NCBI GenBank assembly: GCA_964604905.1
Contig: CAZSCC010000713.1
Span: 1 to 17,075, forward strand
Origin: JACQFK01 sp964604905
Lineage (GTDB): Bacteria > Planctomycetota > MHYJ01 > JACPRB01
DNA: 17,075 bases
Reading direction: 5' to 3'
Of this stretch, positions 6,765 through 14,867 are shown one piece after another; the first letter of the stretch is position 1, and the number at the start of each line of letters is the position of its first letter. The notes beneath the pieces were generated by a model, which saw only the letters and a list, made by a program, of their open reading frames with translations, made no database searches and had not been told where the DNA came from. Made by a program: the position numbers and the translations under genes.

Positions 6765-7511
6765 GTGGACGAACGCAAACTCCGGAGCCTCCTCGAACGG
6801 TTCCGCGCGGGCAAGATCGGCGAAGACGCGCTGCTGCGCGAACTACGCAGCCTGCCGTTCCAGGAGCTCGAATTCGCGAAGGTGGACCACCACCGGGCGC
6901 TCCGGTGCGGCTTCCCCGAGGTGATCCTCTGTCGCGGGAAGAGCGTGCGCCAGGTGGCGGGGATCGCGAAGGCGATCCTCGCGCGCGGGAGCGATCTACT
7001 GGCGACGCGCGCCGCGCCCGAGGTCCACCGGGCGATCCGGAAGATCGACCGGCGGGCGCGCTGGCACGAGCAGGCGCGCTGCGTGACGGTGGGGGGTGTC
7101 CCGCCGTCGGGGAAGGGATACGTGCTCGTCCTCACCGCGGGGACGGCGGACATCCCGGTGGCGGAGGAGGCGCGCGTGACGGCGGAGTCGCTGGGGGCGC
7201 GCGTGCGGACGATCTTCGACGTGGGGGTCGCCGGCCTCCATCGGCTGCTGAGCCACAGGCAGGTCGTGATGGACGCGCAGGTCGTGGTGGTGGTCGCGGG
7301 GATGGAGGGGGCGCTGGCGAGCGTGGTGGGCGGGCTCGTCCGCCGGCCGGTGATTGCGGTCCCGACGAGCGTCGGTTACGGCGCGAACTTCGAGGGGCTC
7401 GCGCCGCTGCTCGCGATGCTGAACTCGTGCGCGGCGGGGGTGACGACGGTGAACATCGACAACGGGTTCGGCGCCGGCTACGCCGCGGCGCTGATCGCGC
7501 GCGGGGAATGA
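6765..7511 (+). CDS. larB: LarB, pyridinium-3,5-biscarboxylic acid mononucleotide synthase
   Basis: LarB carboxylates and hydrolyses nicotinic acid adenine dinucleotide to pyridinium-3,5-biscarboxylic acid mononucleotide, the first step of nickel-pincer nucleotide cofactor synthesis in the cytoplasm. The 248-residue length is usual for the family. The N-terminal half has PFQELEFAKVDHHRALRCGF and FPEVILCRGKS. The C-terminal half is PurE-like, with TAGTADIPVAEEA, DVGVAGLHRLL, VVAGMEGALASVVGGLV and PTSVGYGANFEGLAPLL. Cys222 in LNSCAAGVTTVNIDNGFGAGYAA corresponds to the cysteine (Cys221 in Lactiplantibacillus) known to form an adduct with substrate. GTG at 6765 is chosen because it gives the family N-terminus (DERKLRSLL) and no in-frame ATG lies nearby upstream. 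The stop overlaps the start of the rhomboid gene (ATGA). No larC, larE or lactate racemase gene is in the window. Confidence 0.93.
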   Translation: MDERKLRSLLERFRAGKIGEDALLRELRSLPFQELEFAKVDHHRALRCGFPEVILCRGKSVRQVAGIAKAILARGSDLLATRAAPEVHRAIRKIDRRARWHEQARCVTVGGVPPSGKGYVLVLTAGTADIPVAEEARVTAESLGARVRTIFDVGVAGLHRLLSHRQVVMDAQVVVVVAGMEGALASVVGGLVRRPVIAVPTSVGYGANFEGLAPLLAMLNSCAAGVTTVNIDNGFGAGYAAALIARGE

Positions 7512-9382
7512 TGCCGGATCCCCGGACCCTCTTCCTGGGAGGCGACCTCGAGGGGGCGCGCGCGGCCTATGATGAGGCGATCGAGGAGAGGCCGGAGGAC
7601 GCGGCGCTCCTGGCCGGCCGCGCGGCGGTCCGGCTGTACTCGGGAGAGGTCGAGGGGAGCCGGGCGGACGTCGAGCGGGCGATCCGGCTGGACGCGAACT
7701 GCGCGGACGCCTATCTCCTTCGGGCGCGGATGATCGAGCCCGAGGATCGGGTGCAGGCGATCGCCGAGGCTTCGCGGGCGATCCAGCTCGATCCGGGGAA
7801 CACTCCCGCCCTCTACTGGCGCGCGGTCTGGAAGGCCGGGACGGGCGATGCGAAGGGGGCTCGCGAGGACCTCGACGCGATCGTCTCCCGCGAGCCGGCC
7901 GATGCCTTCCGCCTCCAGGTCCGGGGACAGGCGCACCTGGCGATGGCCCAATTCGACGAGGCGGCGAAGCGCTTCAGCGCGGCGATCGAGGGGGGGCTCG
8001 CGTTGCCGTTCGTCTACTATGGGCGCGCGGAGGCGAGGTCGCGTCTCCAGGACCGCGCTGGGGCGATCGAGGACTTCACGCGGATCCTCGAGCGGACGCC
8101 GGGCGACGCGGGGATCCACGCCGAGCGGGCGCGCGAGCGTTCGCGGAGCGGGGACCTGAAGGGGGCGCTGGAGGACCTGGAGCGTTCTATCGACCTCGAT
8201 CCGGGCCGCCCTCAGCCCTATTACTATCGCGGGGTGCTGCGTTCGTCGCAGCCGGACCTCTCGAGGGCGGCGTCGATGACGGCCGTGACGGCGGACGATC
8301 AGCTCTTCCGCGGTCTGGTGCTGGAGTTGCTGGGCCGCCGCGACGAGGCGGCGGAGGCCTTCGCGCGGGCTCGGGAGCTGGCGCCGCTCAACCATCCGCG
8401 GCGCCCCGAGATCGAGTCGAAGTCCGCGTCCGTGCGGCCGGTCCCGAAGATGCGGAAGGTACCGGAGAAGCAGAGCCGCGCGCCGGCCACGGTGGCGATC
8501 GTGGCGGTGAACATCGCGGTGTGGGCTCTGCAGGGGGATTTCATGCAGCCGACGCAGGAGAATCTACTTCGCCACGGGGCCCTCTGGGGCTACTCGGTGG
8601 GGGAAGGGGAGTACTGGAGACTCGTCACCGCGATGTTCCTCCACATCGGGCCGCTCCATCTCTTCATGAACATGTTCTTCGGGTACGGGTGGTGCAGCGC
8701 CGTCGAAAAGCTCGTCGGGACGTGGAGATTCGGGGTGGCCTACGTGCTCAGCGGGGTGGGGGCGAGCGCGGTGAGTCTCCTGGGCCACGTCTCCCTCTCC
8801 GCGGGGGCGTCGGGGGCCCTCTTCGGGGTGATCGGCATGGTGCTGGTCGCATTCTACGCCCGGCTGGGGAGCCTGCGGGCGTTCTTCGACTACCCGCGCG
8901 TCCGGGGCATCCTCTGGACCATGGCGATCTGGTTCGTGCTGGGATTGTCGCTCCACTTCGACAACTACGCCCACTTCGGAGGTCTGGTCTTCGGGGTCCT
9001 GTTCGGGCTGCTCTTCATGAAGGTCCCGACGTTCGCTCCGGTGAAACAGGTGCTGTCCTGGCTGGTCGTGCTGGTCCTGCTGGCCGGCACGGCCGTTGCC
9101 GCTTCGCTGCCCCGCAGGGATCCGGAATTGAAGGTGCAGACCCTCCTGTGGCGGGGCAAGGTCGAGGAGGCCCGAACGGTGTTCGACGATCTGATCCGTC
9201 GGGACCCCGTCGAGCCGGCAGGATACCTGTATCGCGCGAAGATCTGGGTCAGGCTGAAGGAGACCGCCCGCGCCATCGAGGACTTGAAGAAAGCCCTCGA
9301 GGTCGCGCCGCCCAACTGGAAGCTCCGGGCGGAGACGCGGAAGGAACTCGAGGATCTGGAGCGAGGAGAGCGCCCTCGTTAG
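7511..9382 (+). CDS. TPR-rhomboid-TPR intramembrane serine protease (copy 1)
   Basis: The 623-residue product has a long N-terminal TPR region (about 10-295), a basic linker, a rhomboid domain (about 324-505), an extra hydrophobic segment (about 511-532) and a C-terminal TPR pair (about 543-603). Rhomboid hallmarks are all present: GEYWRLVTAMFLHIGPLHLF with His383, Asn387 (the H-x-x-x-N pair), SAVEKLVGT, the nucleophile Ser434 in AGASGALFG, and His488 in DNYAHFGGLVFG. The catalytic dyad is therefore intact. With six core helices plus one, the C-terminal TPRs would face the side opposite to the N-terminal ones. The ATG at 7511 overlaps the larB stop and gives MPDPR, the same start as the paralogue downstream; an ATG at 7508 is also in frame. 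Substrate unknown; TPRs suggest a protein partner. Confidence 0.9.
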   Translation: MPDPRTLFLGGDLEGARAAYDEAIEERPEDAALLAGRAAVRLYSGEVEGSRADVERAIRLDANCADAYLLRARMIEPEDRVQAIAEASRAIQLDPGNTPALYWRAVWKAGTGDAKGAREDLDAIVSREPADAFRLQVRGQAHLAMAQFDEAAKRFSAAIEGGLALPFVYYGRAEARSRLQDRAGAIEDFTRILERTPGDAGIHAERARERSRSGDLKGALEDLERSIDLDPGRPQPYYYRGVLRSSQPDLSRAASMTAVTADDQLFRGLVLELLGRRDEAAEAFARARELAPLNHPRRPEIESKSASVRPVPKMRKVPEKQSRAPATVAIVAVNIAVWALQGDFMQPTQENLLRHGALWGYSVGEGEYWRLVTAMFLHIGPLHLFMNMFFGYGWCSAVEKLVGTWRFGVAYVLSGVGASAVSLLGHVSLSAGASGALFGVIGMVLVAFYARLGSLRAFFDYPRVRGILWTMAIWFVLGLSLHFDNYAHFGGLVFGVLFGLLFMKVPTFAPVKQVLSWLVVLVLLAGTAVAASLPRRDPELKVQTLLWRGKVEEARTVFDDLIRRDPVEPAGYLYRAKIWVRLKETARAIEDLKKALEVAPPNWKLRAETRKELEDLERGERPR

Positions 9383-9408
9383 CAAACCGCGCCCCTTGGT
9401 CCTATAAT
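9379..9408 (+). promoter_or_regulatory. Probable promoter of the second rhomboid gene
   Basis: TTAGCA (9379-9384, 4 of 6 to consensus -35) and a perfect TATAAT (9403-9408) are separated by 18 bases. The ATG at 9415 lies where transcription would be expected to start and has no Shine-Dalgarno sequence, so the mRNA would be leaderless. The -35 overlaps the stop codon of the first rhomboid gene. Confidence 0.55.
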
Positions 9409-9414
9409 CGCTTG

Positions 9415-11322
9415 ATGCCCGATCCACGCGACCGGTTCCTTGCGGGAGACGTCGACGGCGCGATCGAGGCGTATGGGAGCGAGATGGATCGTTCTCCCGA
9501 TGATCCCGCGCTTCATGCCGGTCGAGCGGCCGCGCGGCTGTACAAGGGGGACCGGGACGGTTGCCGCACGGACGTCGATCGCGCGATCGAACTCGATGCC
9601 GATTGCAGCGAGGCCCACCTTCTCCGCGCGCGTCTCCTCGAACCGGTGAGCCGGCTTCAGGCGATCGCGGAGGCTTCCCGCGCGATCGCAACGGATGGAA
9701 GGAACACTCCCGCCTACTATTGGAGGGGGATCTGGCGTGCCATGGAGGGAAGCAGGGCGGAGGGGATGAAGGATCTCCTGGCGGTGGTGGATGTCGCGGC
9801 GCAGGATCCCTACGGGTTGAGCTATCGGGCCCTGGCCCACAGCGCGCTCCGGAAGGACTCCGCGGCCCTCAAGGATTTCGACGCCGCGATCGAGGGGGGA
9901 GTAAGATTGCCGGCTCTCTACTACGCCCGTGCCGATACGAAAGCGCGCCTGAGAGACCGCAGGGGGGCGATCGAGGATTTCACCCGGTATCTCGATGCGG
10001 CGCCCCTGGACGCGCTGGCCCATGTCGAGCGGGGCAGAGAGCGGGCGTGCGAGAATGACTCTCTCGGGGCGCTCCAGGACTTCAATCGGGCGATCGAACT
10101 CAACCCGGCGCTGATCCCTGCCTACTATTATCGCGCATACATCCGCGGCTCGGAGGACAAGGCGGCGGCCGATGAGGACTATCGACGGGCGTGCGGCATC
10201 GAGCCGGTCGATTCGAATGGCTTCTATTTCCGCGGACTTGCGAGGGAATCTCTCGGGCGGCATGAGGAAGCCGTCCCCGATTTCTCGAGGGCCCTGGCGT
10301 TGTCCTCCATCAGTCATCCCCGCCATGCTGAAATCGAGGAGAAGGCCGAGGCGACCCGGAAGAAGAAGCGCGGGGAGGCGCTGTTGCGGGCTCCGGCGAC
10401 GTGGGCCTTCATGGGGGCGAACGTCGCCGTTTGGTTGCTCCAGGGGGACCTGTGGGGGGTGCCGGACGGTCCGACCCTCGTTGAGCGAGGCGCCCTGTGG
10501 GGACCCTCGGTCTGGCAGGGGGAGTACTGGCGGCATTTCACCTCGATGTTCGTCCACATCGGGGTGATGCATCTATTCTGGAACCTCTATGGCGGCTACT
10601 GGGCCTGTAGCGCCGTCGAGAACCTTATCGGGACCCGGAAGTTCGTCGTCGTATACGTCCTGAGTGGCCTCGGGGCGAGTGCCGTTAGTCTGGTCTGCCA
10701 TGTGGCGGCTGCCGCAGGGGCCTCGGGGGCGCTGTTCGGCGTGCTCGGGATGGTCCTAGTCAGTTACTATGTGAAGCTCGGAAGCCTGTATTACTTCTTC
10801 AACTTCCCGTTCGTCCGCCGTCTCCTCTGGAACATCGGAGTCTGGTTCCTTCTGGGGTTGACCCTGATTCCCATGGACAACTACGCCCATCTGGGCGGAC
10901 TGGTCTTCGGTGTCCTCCTTGGGCTCCTGTTCATGAAGGGCCCGGCCTGGTCGCGCGTCAAGCGGTGGACGGCGTGGGTGGGAGTGATGGGGCTTCTCTC
11001 GGCGTCGACGGTTGCGGCCGGAGTTCCCCGGGGGGACGACGATGAGATGAAAGCCTGGGTCGTCGAGAAAAAGGCGGAGGAAGCCTACGTTCGAGGGGAT
11101 TATCCCGCCGCGCTCAAGCTGTACGATGAGGCGCTCCAGCTGTTCCCCAAGGCCCCTGAGAGGCTCCTGAATCGCGCGTTGGCGCACTACATGACAGGGA
11201 ATCGAAGGGCGGCCATGGACGATCTGAGAAAGGCGCTGGAATTGGCGCCTTCGGGGTGGCCGACGCGGGGCCGCGTGGAGGGAATGATTCACTCCCTGGA
11301 GAAGGGGGAGAATCTCCGGTAG
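9415..11322 (+). CDS. TPR-rhomboid-TPR intramembrane serine protease (copy 2)
   Basis: This 635-residue protein has the same order of parts as the preceding gene: N-terminal TPR region (about 10-300), a basic linker (TRKKKRG), a rhomboid domain (about 327-508), one more hydrophobic segment (about 517-537) and C-terminal TPRs (about 556-612). The dyad is Ser437 in AGASGALFG and His492 in DNYAHLGG; His386 and Asn390 form the H-x-x-x-N pair. Within the first 60 residues, 34 are identical to copy 1, so this is a diverged tandem duplicate. Codon use differs: among the first 40 codons 14 end in A or T, against 4 in copy 1. The duplication is therefore not recent, or one copy was acquired. The start is fixed by the MPDPR match and the TATAAT box immediately upstream. 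Both copies look catalytically competent. Confidence 0.9.
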   Translation: MPDPRDRFLAGDVDGAIEAYGSEMDRSPDDPALHAGRAAARLYKGDRDGCRTDVDRAIELDADCSEAHLLRARLLEPVSRLQAIAEASRAIATDGRNTPAYYWRGIWRAMEGSRAEGMKDLLAVVDVAAQDPYGLSYRALAHSALRKDSAALKDFDAAIEGGVRLPALYYARADTKARLRDRRGAIEDFTRYLDAAPLDALAHVERGRERACENDSLGALQDFNRAIELNPALIPAYYYRAYIRGSEDKAAADEDYRRACGIEPVDSNGFYFRGLARESLGRHEEAVPDFSRALALSSISHPRHAEIEEKAEATRKKKRGEALLRAPATWAFMGANVAVWLLQGDLWGVPDGPTLVERGALWGPSVWQGEYWRHFTSMFVHIGVMHLFWNLYGGYWACSAVENLIGTRKFVVVYVLSGLGASAVSLVCHVAAAAGASGALFGVLGMVLVSYYVKLGSLYYFFNFPFVRRLLWNIGVWFLLGLTLIPMDNYAHLGGLVFGVLLGLLFMKGPAWSRVKRWTAWVGVMGLLSASTVAAGVPRGDDDEMKAWVVEKKAEEAYVRGDYPAALKLYDEALQLFPKAPERLLNRALAHYMTGNRRAAMDDLRKALELAPSGWPTRGRVEGMIHSLEKGENLR

Positions 11323-11376
11323 GAATGGAGAATCGGATCCCGTTGCCACAGGGTTCGGGCGTCCCCGTCAGTCCAT

Positions 11377-11382
11377 AAGGGG
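11377..11382 (+). promoter_or_regulatory. Possible ribosome site for the beta-propeller gene
   Basis: AAGGGG sits 5 bases before the ATG at 11388. It supports that ATG over the in-frame GTG at 11382, which overlaps this site. The rest of the 65-base gap (11323-11387) shows no clear promoter or terminator. Confidence 0.5.
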
Positions 11383-11387
11383 TGCCG

Positions 11388-13817
11388 ATGAACCTGATCC
11401 TCGCGTGGGCCGTCCTCCTGGCGCAGGAGCGGACGGCGGACTGGCCGCAGTTCATGCGCGTGCCGGAGCACACCGGCGACGCCGCGGAAGAGTCGCTGAA
11501 GCTCCCGCTCGGGCTCGTCGCGCAAGTGAAGCTGGACGACGGGGTCCTCTCCTCGCCCGCCGTCGTGGGCGACCGGGCCTACGCAGTCGACCAGATGGGC
11601 ACCGCCTACGCGATCGACTGGCGCGCCGGCCGCTTGGTCTGGAAGACCTCCCCCGACGGCGAGCGGGCGATGGGGTCCAACACCTCCTCCCCCTGCGTGG
11701 CCGGCGGGCGCGTCGCCTACGGGACGACCGCGGGCGCCTTCCACATCCTGGATGCGGCCACGGGGAAGCTGATCCGGAGTCTCGCCCTGGGGTGGCCCAT
11801 CCCGGGGTCGCCTACCCATGCCAACGGCTCGATCTACGTCCAGACGCTCGGCGCCGTCGTCCACTGCTTCGACCTCGAAGGCAACGAGCGCTGGCGCTGG
11901 GACCACTACAAGCGCTTCGTCGAGCCCAGGCCGGAGCGGTTCAAGGGCTACCACCCGGGCGGGTACGACGGGCCGCACTACGGGGGCGGCGAGGTGGCGG
12001 TCTCCGGGAAGCGGATCGTCACGAGCTTCGGGTGGGACCACGTTTGCATCGAGGACAAGGGGACCGAGGCGGCGCTGGTCTGGTGCAACCGCGCGGCGCT
12101 CGGCAAGGACGACGGCATCCCGATGCAGAGTTCGATCGCCGGCGGCTCGGTCTACACGGGCTGGCCGGGAGTCGACGCGGCGGGGACGCTGCTCCGCGTC
12201 TCGCTCGCGGACGGATCGTTCGATCCCAAGGTCGATCAACTGGGCCGCGAGCGGTGGGCGATCTTCGGGACGCCCGCCGCGAGGGGGAACACGGTCTATT
12301 TCGGCCGGCACATCCGGGGCGTGACGGCCTACGAGTTCGGGAAGGGGGCGCTGTGGGAGACATTCCGCTGGACCGAGCCCGAGGCGTATACGCCGACAGT
12401 GGGGTCCCCGGCGCTCTCGAAGGATCATGCCGTCTTTACGACGATGAAAGGGGAGCTGCTGGCGGTCCCCCTGGTCGCGTCGGGTCGGGGCCAGCCGGCC
12501 GCCTTCCGCTTTCAAGTGCCGGGAGGCGCTCCGATCGGATCCTCGCCTGCGCTCTCGCAGGGGCACGTCTTCTTCGGAGCCGACGACGGGTGTGTGTACG
12601 TCCTGGGTCCCGACGGCAAGCGGTCGGCCTTCGAGGCGAATCCCGCGGCGCGCGAGCGGAAGAGCCGCGTAGTCTCCGCCACGGGAGCGGCGTATGCTTG
12701 GCCCTCCCCTTATGGAAGCCCGGCGAACGCGAACTTCGTGGAGGACGCGGCGCTCAAGCCGCCGTTCCGGCTGCGCTGGGCGGCGCGCGGGCTGGGCGTC
12801 TTCGTCCAGCCGCTCAGCGCGACCGAGGAGGACCTGGTCGGGGTGACGCTCGAGGGGACGGCGATCTGCCTCGAGCAGCAGACGGGGCGTCTTCGCTGGA
12901 GGCGGCGGCTTCCCGGCGAGGACGCGCACGGGACGACGGGGGTGCTCTGCGCCGACGGGCGGGCCTACGTGGCGCGTCCCCAGGCGAAGGGGAAGGGGAG
13001 ACTCTATTGCCTCGATCTCGCGGACGGCCGGACGATCTGGAGCGTGCCGATCGGTTCGGCCCAGTGGTACGCGCGCGGCGCGCCCGTCCTCGTTGACGGG
13101 ATCCTCGCGTTCGGTCACGTGAAGGGGGACCCGGGTGCGTCGGTCGTCGAGGCGTGGGACGTCGCGACAGGGAAGCCCGCGTGGGAGGTGAAGCTCGAGA
13201 ACGCGAAGTGGGAAGGACACGGCTGCGCCCTCGGCGGCGTCCTGGTCTTCTCGGGCGGGGCGAAGGCGGACGGGGAAGGGGAGACGGTCGCGATCGAGGC
13301 GAAGGACGGGCGCGTCCTCTGGCGGACGACCGAGGCGCACTGCGGCTACCGGGGGACCCCCTCGGCGCGCGACGGTCGCATCTATCTCTCCGGCTGGAGC
13401 CTCCCCGTCACGTGCGTCTCGATCGCCGACGGGAAGGTCCTCTGGCGCACGGAGCAGAAGATGACGTGGGGCCACGTGCCGGCGCTGGGGCCGGACTACT
13501 TCAGCGGCCGCGGCTACTCGGGCCGCGCCGAGGCGTGGCGCCTGGAGGATGGGAAGCCCAAGAAGGCCGGGGCAAAGCAGATCCTCCTGGGCGGACCCGA
13601 CCACGCGTGCGGGCCGGTGCTGCTCACGTCGGGCGGGATCTCTCTCGCGGTCACCGTGAGCGGGCTTTACGCGCGCGACGCCGCGACCGGCGAGATCCTG
13701 TGGCGCAGCCCGGGCTTCGCGCCGCGGACCTGTTCAAGCCCGATCGCCGCCCAGGGGCGTATCTTCTATAACCCCCAGGTGAACGGGATGCTCTACTGCT
13801 TCGAGCCGGAGAAATAG
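11388..13817 (+). CDS. Secreted PQQ-binding-like beta-propeller repeat protein
   Basis: The 809-residue product begins with a very short signal peptide, MNLILAWAVLLAQ, then TADWPQFMRVPEHTGD. That is a variant of the DWPQFRG opening common in planctomycete outer-surface propellers. About ten blade-type repeats follow, each ending in a D-x-x-(T/A)-G-x-x-x-W pattern: AIDWRAGRLVWKT, LDAATGKLIRSL, CFDLEGNERWRW, CLEQQTGRLRWRR, CLDLADGRTIWSV, AWDVATGKPAWEV, AIEAKDGRVLWRT, VSIADGKVLWRT and ARDAATGEILWRS. The number of blades suggests two propellers or one large one. Such repeats are shared by quinoprotein dehydrogenases and BamB. No dehydrogenase catalytic signature or haem motif (CxxCH) is seen, so a structural or binding role outside the cytoplasm is more likely than redox activity. 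The hydrolase gene follows after 2 bases, indicating an operon. Confidence 0.88.
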   Translation: MNLILAWAVLLAQERTADWPQFMRVPEHTGDAAEESLKLPLGLVAQVKLDDGVLSSPAVVGDRAYAVDQMGTAYAIDWRAGRLVWKTSPDGERAMGSNTSSPCVAGGRVAYGTTAGAFHILDAATGKLIRSLALGWPIPGSPTHANGSIYVQTLGAVVHCFDLEGNERWRWDHYKRFVEPRPERFKGYHPGGYDGPHYGGGEVAVSGKRIVTSFGWDHVCIEDKGTEAALVWCNRAALGKDDGIPMQSSIAGGSVYTGWPGVDAAGTLLRVSLADGSFDPKVDQLGRERWAIFGTPAARGNTVYFGRHIRGVTAYEFGKGALWETFRWTEPEAYTPTVGSPALSKDHAVFTTMKGELLAVPLVASGRGQPAAFRFQVPGGAPIGSSPALSQGHVFFGADDGCVYVLGPDGKRSAFEANPAARERKSRVVSATGAAYAWPSPYGSPANANFVEDAALKPPFRLRWAARGLGVFVQPLSATEEDLVGVTLEGTAICLEQQTGRLRWRRRLPGEDAHGTTGVLCADGRAYVARPQAKGKGRLYCLDLADGRTIWSVPIGSAQWYARGAPVLVDGILAFGHVKGDPGASVVEAWDVATGKPAWEVKLENAKWEGHGCALGGVLVFSGGAKADGEGETVAIEAKDGRVLWRTTEAHCGYRGTPSARDGRIYLSGWSLPVTCVSIADGKVLWRTEQKMTWGHVPALGPDYFSGRGYSGRAEAWRLEDGKPKKAGAKQILLGGPDHACGPVLLTSGGISLAVTVSGLYARDAATGEILWRSPGFAPRTCSSPIAAQGRIFYNPQVNGMLYCFEPEK

Positions 13818-13819
13818 AC

Positions 13820-14854
13820 ATGTTCCTCACCTTGCTCGCCGCTCTATCTCTGTCCCAGGACCCGGTCGCCCCGAAGAGCGGCCGGTTCCGCGGGGAGATC
13901 GTCGACCCCGCGACGAAGGACGCGATCATGAAGGTCCGGATGGCGATCCCCGAGACGCGGTCGGAGGGGAAGACGTGGGGATTCATCTTCGTGTGCCACG
14001 GCTTCCAAGGCCACGAGAACAATTCCTATCTGGACGGGACGGTCGCGGCGCTCAAACGATTGGGACTGGATCAGCAATACCTGGTGATCGCGGGGAAGTC
14101 GAAGGGGGAGGGCTGGACGGAGGAGGATGACGGCCGTTTCCTGCGGCTCCACGTTTGGGCGCTGAAGAACTACCCGCTCGATCCGAAGCGGCTGATTCTG
14201 TTCGGGAGCTCGAACGGCGCGCGGTTCGTCAACCGCTTCGGCTCGCTCCACCAGGACATCGTCTCGGGAGTCGTGAGCTACTGCGGCTCGTACGATCTCT
14301 CGAAGATGCCCGAGCCGTCGCAGAAGAAGACGGAGTGGTACTACGTGCATGGGGGGAATGACAACGCCCGAAATTCCCGGAAGATGTGCGACGAGCTCAA
14401 GAAGCGGGAGTACCGTTACGTCTTCCGGCAGCTCGACGGCTACGGTCACACCGACATCTGGGACGGGAAGGGCCACCCCGACAAGTCGTTGGTCGACGCG
14501 GTGTGTGACGATTGGGCGGCATGGCTCCACGCGCTGCCCCACGCGGCTCCGGCGGCGGGAGAGAAGGACCTGAAGGTCCTCGAGGCGGCGGCGAATTGGC
14601 GGATCGGCGGGGCGCAGGCCGCCTTGTGCGAACGGGCGAAGGCGAAGGAGGCCGCGGCGATCGAGGCCGTGGGTCGGGTGGCGAAGCTCATGCTGGCGGG
14701 CAACTTCGAGGACAAGGCGGTGATCCAGACGCTGGTGGATCTCACCGAGGATGGCGACGACAAGGTCAAAGGCGCCGCCATCGCAGCTCTCGCCAGTGGC
14801 GTGGCAACCCCGCCTGAAAACTGGAAGGCCTGGGCCGCCGAGAAGCTGAAGTAG
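13820..14854 (+). CDS. Secreted alpha/beta-hydrolase (esterase-like) with helical C-terminal extension
   Basis: The 344-residue product has a 12-13 residue signal peptide, MFLTLLAALSLSQ, without a basic n-region residue. Residues ~50-235 form an alpha/beta-hydrolase core: FIFVCHGFQGHENN (HG oxyanion region), LILFGSSNGARFVNRF with nucleophile Ser131 in the GSSNG elbow, VHGGNDNARNS with Asp181 as candidate acid, and GYGHTDIWD with His210. This resembles the LpqC/PHB-depolymerase-type esterases, which act on exported substrates; the natural substrate cannot be read. Residues ~240-344 are Ala-rich and helical, resembling HEAT-type repeats. GGAG at 13808-13811 lies 8 bases before the ATG, within the end of the propeller gene, so the two are probably translated together. 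The gene converges on the next one with a 6-base gap. Confidence 0.82.
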   Translation: MFLTLLAALSLSQDPVAPKSGRFRGEIVDPATKDAIMKVRMAIPETRSEGKTWGFIFVCHGFQGHENNSYLDGTVAALKRLGLDQQYLVIAGKSKGEGWTEEDDGRFLRLHVWALKNYPLDPKRLILFGSSNGARFVNRFGSLHQDIVSGVVSYCGSYDLSKMPEPSQKKTEWYYVHGGNDNARNSRKMCDELKKREYRYVFRQLDGYGHTDIWDGKGHPDKSLVDAVCDDWAAWLHALPHAAPAAGEKDLKVLEAAANWRIGGAQAALCERAKAKEAAAIEAVGRVAKLMLAGNFEDKAVIQTLVDLTEDGDDKVKGAAIAALASGVATPPENWKAWAAEKLK

Positions 14855-14867
14855 TCCCGCCTACTTC
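14848..14867. terminator. Small hairpin joining two convergent stop codons
   Basis: GAAGTAG (14848-14854) and CTACTTC (14861-14867) are perfect complements around a 6-base loop. Each arm contains the stop codon of one of the two convergent genes. The 7-bp stem is weak and has no U-run, so a terminator role is only possible. Confidence 0.25.

Noticed and set aside
7511..11322. One rhomboid copy being an inactive iRhom-like pseudoprotease
   Set aside because: Both copies keep GASG serine, the distal histidine and the H-x-x-x-N pair.
11289..13604. A 771-codon open frame antisense to the beta-propeller gene
   Set aside because: Its product is Arg/Pro/Ala/Gly-rich without motifs, as expected for the shadow of a high-GC gene; the plus-strand frame has clear propeller repeats and a signal peptide.
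11388..13817. A PQQ-dependent dehydrogenase
   Set aside because: Only the blade repeats are shared; no dehydrogenase active-site signature, disulfide ring motif or CxxCH haem site is visible.
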